A DNA stretch of 64,000 nucleotides from Paracoccaceae bacterium. GTDB lineage: Bacteria; Pseudomonadota; Alphaproteobacteria; Rhodobacterales; Rhodobacteraceae. Location of the stretch: contig JANQRL010000048.1 in assembly GCA_028284605.1 (NCBI GenBank), positions 33,273-97,272 on the forward strand. The letters run 5' to 3'. The translations under genes and the position numbers were made by a program. This document shows, piece after piece, positions 58,926-64,000 of the stretch. Each line of letters starts with the position of its first letter. Positions within the stretch are counted from its first letter, which is position 1. The notes under the pieces are model-generated. The model was given only the letters and a program-made list of their open reading frames with translations, did not search any database and was not told the DNA's origin.

Positions 58926-61715
58926 CTAGAAATGCACCGACAAACTGTCGAGGGGTTTCTGAACGGGCGGTGCGAACTTCGTCAGGTCGATGCCTTCGAC
59001 AGCAACCTTGTACTCGTCCAGCGTCGGCGTGCGGCCGAGGATCGCCGAGAGGACGACGACAGGGGTGGATCCCAACAGCGACTCACCCTTCTTGGTCTCG
59101 GAATCGGCCACGACCCGGCCCTGGAACAGGCGCGTCGAGGTCGCCAGGACCGTATCCCCCTTGGCCGCCTTCTCCTGATTGCCCATGCAGAGGTTACAGC
59201 CCGGCCGCTCGAGGTAGAGAATGTTCTCGTACTCGGTCCGGGCCTTCACTTTCGGCGCCGCGTCGTCGAATTCGAATCCGCAGTATCTCTGGAGCACTTC
59301 CCAGTCGCCCTCTTCCTTCAATTCATCGATGATGTTGTAGGTCGGGGCCGCCACGACCAGCGGCGCCTTGAACGTCACCTCGCCATGGGCGGCCTCGAGG
59401 TTGCGCAGCATCTGTGCGACGACCTTGATGTCGCCCTTGTGGACCATGCAGGACCCAACGAAGCCGAGATCGACCTTCTTCTCCGCGCCATAGAACGAGA
59501 TCGGCCGGATCGTGTCATGGGTGTAGCGCTTCGAAACATCGGCGTTGTTGACGTCCGGATCGGCGATCATCGGCTCGACGATCTCATCGAGATCGACCAC
59601 GACCTCGGCGAAGTACTGCGCGTTGTCGTCCGGTGCCAGCGCCGGCTTCTCACCGGACCTGATCTCGGCGATCCGGTTTTCGGCCAGACCGATCAGCCTT
59701 TCGAGCATGCCGTTGTCATGCTCCATCCCCTTGTCGATCATGATCTGGATGCGGTGCTTGGCCAGCTCCAGCGACTGGATCAGGGTGTCGTCGTTGGAGA
59801 TGCAGATCGAGGCCTTGGCCTTCATCTCGGCCGTCCAGTCGGTGAAGGTGAACGCCTGGTCGGCCAGAAGCGTGCCGATATGCACCTCGATGATCCGACC
59901 CTGGAAGACATTGTCGCCATGCTGTTGCAGCATCTGGGCCTGGGTGGCGTGGACCACGTCGCGGAAATCCATGTGGTCCGCCATCGTGCCCTTGAACGTC
60001 ACCTTGACGGATTCGGGGATCGGCATCGACGCCTCGCCGGTCGCCAGTGCGAGCGCCACGGTGCCGGAATCCGCGCCGAAGGCCACGCCCTTCGACATCC
60101 GCGTGTGGCTGTCGCCGCCGATGATGATCGCCCAGTCATCGACCGTGATATCGTTCAGGACCTTGTGGATCACGTCTGTCATCGAATGGTAGACGCCTTT
60201 CGGGTCGCGCCCGGTGACGAGGCCGAACTTGTTCATGAAGGCCATCAGCTTCGGCGTGTTCGCCTGGGCCTTCGCATCCCAGACCGAGGCGGTGTGACAC
60301 CCCGACTGATAGGCCCCGTCCACGGACGGCGACAGCACCGTCGCCGCCATCGCCTCCAGCTCCTGTGCCGTCATCGGGCCGGTGGTGTCCTGGCTGCCCA
60401 CGATATTGACCCTGACCCGGACGTCGGAGCCGGCATGGAGCACCTTGCCCGGCGTGACGCCGACGGCATTGGCGTTGAAGATCTTCTCGACCGCCGTCAG
60501 GCCCTGACCTTCGTGGCTGATCTCCTTCGACGGGGCAAAGACCCGCGGCGGCTCGACGCCGAGAGTTTCCGCGGCGAAGGTCTGGAGCTTCTTGCCGAAA
60601 ACGATGGCGTAGGACCCGCCGGCCTTCATGAATTCCAGCTTTTGGGGCGTGAATGAGCCGGCCATATCCACCAGCTCGTCGCCCTCCGCGCTGTAGAGCT
60701 TCTTGTCCCTGGTGTTGATCGTCAGGACGGTGCCGGTCTCGACCGAGTACTTCTGCTCCAGCACCGGATTGCCGTCATTGTTGAGGATCGGCTTGCCGTC
60801 CTCGCCCATCTTCTTGACCCAGTTCTTGAGATCGACCCCGATCCCGCCGGTGACGCCCACCGTGGTCAGGAAGATCGGCGAAATCCCGTTGGTTCCCGCC
60901 ACGACCGGGGCGATGTTGATGAAGGGCACGTACGGAGAGGCCTGTTTGCCCGTCCAAAGCGCGACATTGTTGACCCCCGACATCCGCGACGAGCCGACGC
61001 CCATCGTGCCTTTCTCGGCGATCAGCATCACGCGGGCGTCCGGGTGCTTGAGCTTCAGCGCCTCGATTTCCTGCTGCGCCTCTTCGGAGATCAGGCACTT
61101 GCCGTGCAACTCGCGGTCGGCCCGGGAATGCGCCTGGTTGCCGGGGCTGAGCAGGTCGGTGGAGATGTCGCCTTCGGCCGCAATATAGGTGACGACTTCG
61201 ATCTCCTCATCGACATCGGGAAGCTTGGTGAAGAACTCGGCCTTGGCATAGCTGTCCAACAGGTCCGCAGCGACGGCATTGCCGGCCACATATGCCTCTT
61301 TGATCCGGTCGGTATCCGCCTCGTAGAGGAAAACCTGCGTCTTGAGCACCTCGGCTGCATCGCGGGCAATCTCGGCATCGGTTCCAAGGGCGAGATCGAG
61401 CAGCACCTCAACCGACGGACCGCCCTTCATATGGCTCAGAAGCTCGAAGGCGAAGGCGGGCGCGATTTCTGCGACATCTGCCTCGCCCAGGATGATCGCC
61501 TTCAGGAAACGCGCCTTCTCGCCCGCGGCGCTCGTGGTGCCGGGGAGGGTGTTGTAGATGAAGAAATTCAGGCAGTCCGCGCGATGCGGGCTTGCGACGT
61601 CCCGGATCTGGCCGATGACCTCCTTGATCAGGGCGCCATCGTCGATCGGCTTGGGGCTGAGACCCTGGTCCTTGCGGGTTTCGATCTCGGCCAGGTAATC
61701 ATCGTAAAGGCTCAT
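58926..61715 (-). CDS. acnB: Aconitate hydratase B / 2-methylisocitrate dehydratase
   Basis: This 929-aa AcnB interconverts citrate and isocitrate via cis-aconitate in the TCA cycle. The [4Fe-4S] cluster motif ERPGCNLCMGNQEKA is near the C-terminus. Other family segments are GTMGVGSSRMSGVNNVALW, SGCHTASVWDAKAQANTPKL, IIGGDSHTRMSKGVAFGADS and the N-terminal HEAT-like and swivel domains (SLYDDYLAEIETRKDQGLSP; ELLSHMKGGPSVEVLLDLAL). The ATG at 61715 matches the usual AcnB start and has GGAAGAG upstream; 61727 and 61769 are alternatives. It is a single gene with its own promoter. Confidence 0.95.
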   Translation of the reverse strand: MSLYDDYLAEIETRKDQGLSPKPIDDGALIKEVIGQIRDVASPHRADCLNFFIYNTLPGTTSAAGEKARFLKAIILGEADVAEIAPAFAFELLSHMKGGPSVEVLLDLALGTDAEIARDAAEVLKTQVFLYEADTDRIKEAYVAGNAVAADLLDSYAKAEFFTKLPDVDEEIEVVTYIAAEGDISTDLLSPGNQAHSRADRELHGKCLISEEAQQEIEALKLKHPDARVMLIAEKGTMGVGSSRMSGVNNVALWTGKQASPYVPFINIAPVVAGTNGISPIFLTTVGVTGGIGVDLKNWVKKMGEDGKPILNNDGNPVLEQKYSVETGTVLTINTRDKKLYSAEGDELVDMAGSFTPQKLEFMKAGGSYAIVFGKKLQTFAAETLGVEPPRVFAPSKEISHEGQGLTAVEKIFNANAVGVTPGKVLHAGSDVRVRVNIVGSQDTTGPMTAQELEAMAATVLSPSVDGAYQSGCHTASVWDAKAQANTPKLMAFMNKFGLVTGRDPKGVYHSMTDVIHKVLNDITVDDWAIIIGGDSHTRMSKGVAFGADSGTVALALATGEASMPIPESVKVTFKGTMADHMDFRDVVHATQAQMLQQHGDNVFQGRIIEVHIGTLLADQAFTFTDWTAEMKAKASICISNDDTLIQSLELAKHRIQIMIDKGMEHDNGMLERLIGLAENRIAEIRSGEKPALAPDDNAQYFAEVVVDLDEIVEPMIADPDVNNADVSKRYTHDTIRPISFYGAEKKVDLGFVGSCMVHKGDIKVVAQMLRNLEAAHGEVTFKAPLVVAAPTYNIIDELKEEGDWEVLQRYCGFEFDDAAPKVKARTEYENILYLERPGCNLCMGNQEKAAKGDTVLATSTRLFQGRVVADSETKKGESLLGSTPVVVLSAILGRTPTLDEYKVAVEGIDLTKFAPPVQKPLDSLSVHF

Positions 61716-61783
61716 GTTCTCTTCCATGTCGGGCAGTGTGCTGGACAGTACTTGAGTTGGCGCAAGCACCTCGGCTCATTTTA

Positions 61784-61818
61784 GTATACTATTGTATACA
61801 GTATGGGCGGGAAATCAA
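61784..61818 (-). promoter_or_regulatory. Predicted acnB promoter with a GTATAC inverted repeat
   Basis: On the minus strand TTGATT (61818-61813) is 16 bp from TACAAT (61796-61791). Overlapping the -10 is GTATAC-TATT-GTATAC (61784-61799), two identical self-complementary hexamers. GTATACAATA also occurs near the PrpD-like promoter (20017-20026), hinting at a shared GntR-type regulator. Confidence 0.45.
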
Positions 61819-61934
61819 GCGCCGGACTTGCGACATTCTGCCCGACATGGCGCGGGCCGATGCGGACCGTTACCGTGAGCACCGTCAGAAAGACTCGGCT
61901 TGAGGTGGGTTTGGGGGCGGGCTAGCGTTTCCCG

Positions 61935-62255
61935 ATGACCAGACCCGGCCCCTCTCAAGCACGTCAAGGCGAACCCCGAGATCACCCGCCTGTCGGTAAT
62001 GCGCGGTGTTCGCGGCCCATTCGCGATTCGGGCCGTCGGGGTCAGCCATGAGGCGGTCGGCTCCCGGCGGCACTGCCTCGGCCCGACAGTCTCGGCGCGA
62101 TACTCGCCCCCGAGAACCGCAAACCTCGGATCGAGGGCGTGCGGCACTGTCTCAGGCGGCACGTGGATCGCGACAGAGAGGCGACGGAACACGGTGTCCT
62201 GCGGCTCCTCTTCAGGCTGAACCGCCCCGCCTGGCGAGAGGCGGGGCCTCTGCGC
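61935..62255 (+). pseudogene. Internally deleted IS6-family transposase remnant
   Basis: From ATG 61935 (MTRPGP), with a frame slip near 61950, the frame reads LKHVKANPEITRLSVM and then VGVSHEAVGSRRHCLGPTVS. These resemble the IS6 pattern 'FKHykaNPEIIrLAVmlYvRfPLSLRDVedLl.ERGidVSHETVrfWwnrFGPmfA'. Around 62207-62250 another frame shows LFRLNRPAWREAG, like the C-terminal 'FKqNRsaALAEWR'. The DDE catalytic core is missing. This is a second, independent remnant of the kind at 24526-24795. Pattern recall only. Confidence 0.5.
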
Positions 62256-62354
62256 GGCATAAGCGACACCGTCATGGCCCTGACAGGGGCCGGCTCGGAC
62301 CGGCCCAATGACACCTGACGGCGGGTTCAGCTTCTACCGGCTGGGGAGATAGGA

Positions 62355-63038
62355 ATGGAGAAGGCTCAGACCGTTCTGACAGACGGGGTCGCCTCGGCGG
62401 TGGAGTTCATGGATCAGGGCGGGCCGATCGTCTGGGCCATCGGCGCCCTCTCGGTTCTCACCCTGGCCGTGATCCTCTGGAAGACGATGGCCCTGGCCCG
62501 GATCGGGGTCTGGTCCGGCGGGCGGATCACGCACCAGGCGGTCGCGGCCTGGCGGGCCGGCGACGATGCCGCGGCGAGGGCCCTCGTGGCGGGACGTGAG
62601 TCGGCCCGGGCGGCGATTGCGCGGGTTGCCTTCGACGCCATAACCGCCCCGGAATTCACCACCGAAGACGCCGAGAAAGAGATCACGCGGGTCGCCAAGG
62701 CGCGGCTGTCGGACGCGCGCCGGGGACTGAAACTGCTGGAGCTGATTTCCATCATCGCGCCGCTTCTCGGCCTGCTGGGCACCGTGGTCGGGATGATCGC
62801 CGCGTTCCAGGCGCTCCAGGAGGCCGGCGCCCGGGCCGATCCCGCCACCCTCGCCGGCGGCATCTGGGAGGCGCTTCTGACCACCGCCGCCGGCATGGCG
62901 GTGGCGATCCCCGCGACGATGGCGCTGAGCTGGTTCGAGAGCCTGGTGGATCGCCTGCGCCGCGATATCGAGGATGTGGCCACCCGCATCCTTCTGCCCC
63001 GCGCGGCACCGGCATCGCTGGCGGAGGCCGCCGAGTGA
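62355..63038 (+). CDS. exbB: MotA/TolQ/ExbB-family proton channel protein
   Basis: This 227-aa membrane protein has three hydrophobic segments (about 25-45, 130-155, 172-195). The ExbB/TolQ signature is GLKLLELISIIAPLLGLLGTVVGMI, then GIWEALLTTAAGMAVAIPA. It forms the proton channel that energises TonB. GGGGAG precedes the ATG. Two exbD-type genes and a tonB start follow with 4-bp overlaps. Confidence 0.93.
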   Translation: MEKAQTVLTDGVASAVEFMDQGGPIVWAIGALSVLTLAVILWKTMALARIGVWSGGRITHQAVAAWRAGDDAAARALVAGRESARAAIARVAFDAITAPEFTTEDAEKEITRVAKARLSDARRGLKLLELISIIAPLLGLLGTVVGMIAAFQALQEAGARADPATLAGGIWEALLTTAAGMAVAIPATMALSWFESLVDRLRRDIEDVATRILLPRAAPASLAEAAE

Positions 63039-63418
63039 GCCTGTCGCTCGAACCGGAGCGGCGGAGCCGGAAGCCGAGCCTGACGCCGATGATCGACGTC
63101 GTGTTCCTGCTTCTGGTCTTCTTCATGCTGGCCTCCCGGTTCGGGATCGACATGCAGGTCCCGCTCCAACTGGCCGGACAGGGCGGCAGCGCCTATTCCG
63201 GCCCGCCGCGGCTGGTCGATATCGGCCCCGAGGCGCTGTGGATCAACGGCGTCGGAATCGAGCTGGAGGAGCTTGCCGCACGGCTCGACGGGATGACCGA
63301 GACGCCCGCCGACACGATCATCCTGCGCGCCCGGGACGAGGCGCGGTTGCAGCGCGTGATCGCGGTGATGGAAGAACTGGGCGCCGCCGGTTTCACCACC
63401 CTCGTTCTGGTGGAATGA
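63035..63418 (+). CDS. exbD: ExbD/TolR-family protein
   Basis: This 127-aa protein has a single N-terminal helix with the channel Asp (LTPMIDVVFLLLVFFMLASR) and a periplasmic domain. It overlaps exbB by 4 bp (start ATGA pattern with GTG/ATG context GAGTGAGC) and the next gene by 4 bp. It works with ExbB and TonB to use the proton gradient for outer-membrane transport. The start is GTG at 63035. Confidence 0.92.
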   Translation: MSLSLEPERRSRKPSLTPMIDVVFLLLVFFMLASRFGIDMQVPLQLAGQGGSAYSGPPRLVDIGPEALWINGVGIELEELAARLDGMTETPADTIILRARDEARLQRVIAVMEELGAAGFTTLVLVE

Positions 63419-63834
63419 CGGTGGATCTGGGCAGCGATCAGGTCGCCCGGCCCCGCGAGAGCGTCATCCCGATGATCAACGTGGTGTTTCTGCTGCTGAT
63501 CTTCTTTCTGATGACCGCCCGGATCGCGCCGCCCGAACCGTTCGAGGTCACGCCGCCCGAGGCCGAGGCGGAGAGCCCCGCCGCGGCGGAACTGGTTCTC
63601 TATATCGGCGCCGACGGCACGCTCGGGTTCCGCGAGCGGACCGGGACCGACGCGGTGCTGGCCGCCTTGCGGACCCGGATCGACACCGCCTGCGCCGGCG
63701 CCCCTTGCGCGGAGCCGCCGCCGCTGTCGATCCGCGCCGATGCCGAAACTCCCGCGGCATCGCTTGCCGGCATTCTGCCGAAGCTCACCGCCCTGGGTTT
63801 TGCCGAGGCGCAGATCGTGACGGCGCTGCCATGA
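63415..63834 (+). CDS. exbD: Second ExbD/TolR-family protein
   Basis: This 139-aa protein has a membrane helix VIPMINVVFLLLIFFLMTAR in which the usual channel Asp of the MIDVVF motif is Asn (MINVVF), then a periplasmic domain with a possible disulfide pair (CAGAPC). It overlaps the first exbD (ATGA) and the tonB start. Two unequal ExbD proteins in one operon occur in some proteobacteria; loss of the Asp suggests a structural role in a heteromeric channel. Confidence 0.88.
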   Translation: MTVDLGSDQVARPRESVIPMINVVFLLLIFFLMTARIAPPEPFEVTPPEAEAESPAAAELVLYIGADGTLGFRERTGTDAVLAALRTRIDTACAGAPCAEPPPLSIRADAETPAASLAGILPKLTALGFAEAQIVTALP

Positions 63835-64000
63835 TGGCGCGGCTGGAGTTTCCGGTGGCCCTCGCCGTCGCGGTCGCGCTGCACCTCGCGGCCTTCGGGC
63901 TGCGCCCCGCGGTGGACGGCGTGCAATCCGCCGGAGACGGAGGCACCGAAACCGTGTCGCTCGAAGCCTCGTCGGCCGCCATCGTCGCGATGGTGGCCGA
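63831..64000 (+). CDS. tonB: TonB-like protein, N-terminus only
   Basis: The first ~56 codons are present and the gene runs off the window. A basic start is followed by a hydrophobic segment (FPVALAVAVALHLAAFGL) with the His typical of TonB membrane anchors. The ATG overlaps the upstream stop (ATGATG). The identification rests mainly on the exbB-exbD-exbD context. Confidence 0.75.
   Translation, partial: MMARLEFPVALAVAVALHLAAFGLRPAVDGVQSAGDGGTETVSLEASSAAIVAMVA

Noticed and set aside
1..64000. CRISPR arrays, tRNA or rRNA genes, prophage, intact insertion sequences
   Set aside because: No regularly spaced repeats, cloverleaf-type ends, rRNA-like stretches or complete transposase genes were seen when reading the window.

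Overview
The window is very GC-rich, tightly packed DNA from an alphaproteobacterium, most likely of the Rhodobacterales/Roseobacter type. This rests on gene content and order: two tripartite tricarboxylate (TTT) importers, a fused TAXI-TRAP importer, a rhamnose locus in the Rhizobium order (rhaR-S-T-P-Q-U-K divergent from rhaD-I), and decayed IS elements with alphaproteobacterial-type transposase ends. Apart from acnB and an exbB/exbD/tonB start, nearly all of it is solute uptake plus catabolism, so it reads as a nutrient-scavenging accessory region of a chromosome or large replicon. No rRNA, tRNA, CRISPR array or intact mobile element was seen.

Layout: (1) 1-4066, a TctD/TctE-type two-component system divergent from a tctCBA importer. 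(2) 4310-17121, one long minus-strand operon headed by a LacI regulator: two LplB/YtcP-type sugar permeases, a solute-binding protein, two ADP-ribosylglycohydrolase-fold proteins, a UgpC/MalK-type ATPase, a class III CoA-transferase, a CitE-like lyase and a 662-aa protein with an FGE-like C-terminus. (3) 17716-24474, an FCD-type GntR regulator, a minus-strand MmgE/PrpD protein, a second tctCBA set and an AbrB-family membrane protein. (4) 24834-38716, the rhamnose locus, extended by an enolase paralogue, an APH-fold kinase and a 2-hydroxyacid dehydrogenase. (5) 39045-44930, a MarR regulator divergent from a TAXI-TRAP importer, an alpha/beta hydrolase and a sulfatase. (6) 45198-51580, a sugar isomerase/DUF993/Gfo-Idh-MocA trio, then a GMC oxidoreductase and an aldehyde dehydrogenase. 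(7) 51744-58338, two overlapping IclR-HTH regulators (one fused to a periplasmic-binding-protein domain) and a livFGMHJ-type ABC importer. (8) 58926-64000, acnB, an IS6-type remnant and exbB-exbD-exbD-tonB.

Each import system sits beside its own regulator and enzymes. Sequence signals tie some blocks together. An 18-bp element occurs twice between the aldehyde dehydrogenase and the PBP-IclR regulator and once upstream of the liv binding-protein gene. TGTTGACA-type sites lie at the promoters of gntR, the PrpD-like gene and the second TTT operon. Four binding-protein genes are followed by strong stem-loops just before the permease genes, which would favour excess binding protein.

The most unusual content is the LacI/ABC operon with two ADP-ribosylglycohydrolase-fold enzymes, the PBP-IclR hybrid regulator with its repeated candidate operator, and an enolase paralogue in the rha operon that lacks the usual active-site histidine.
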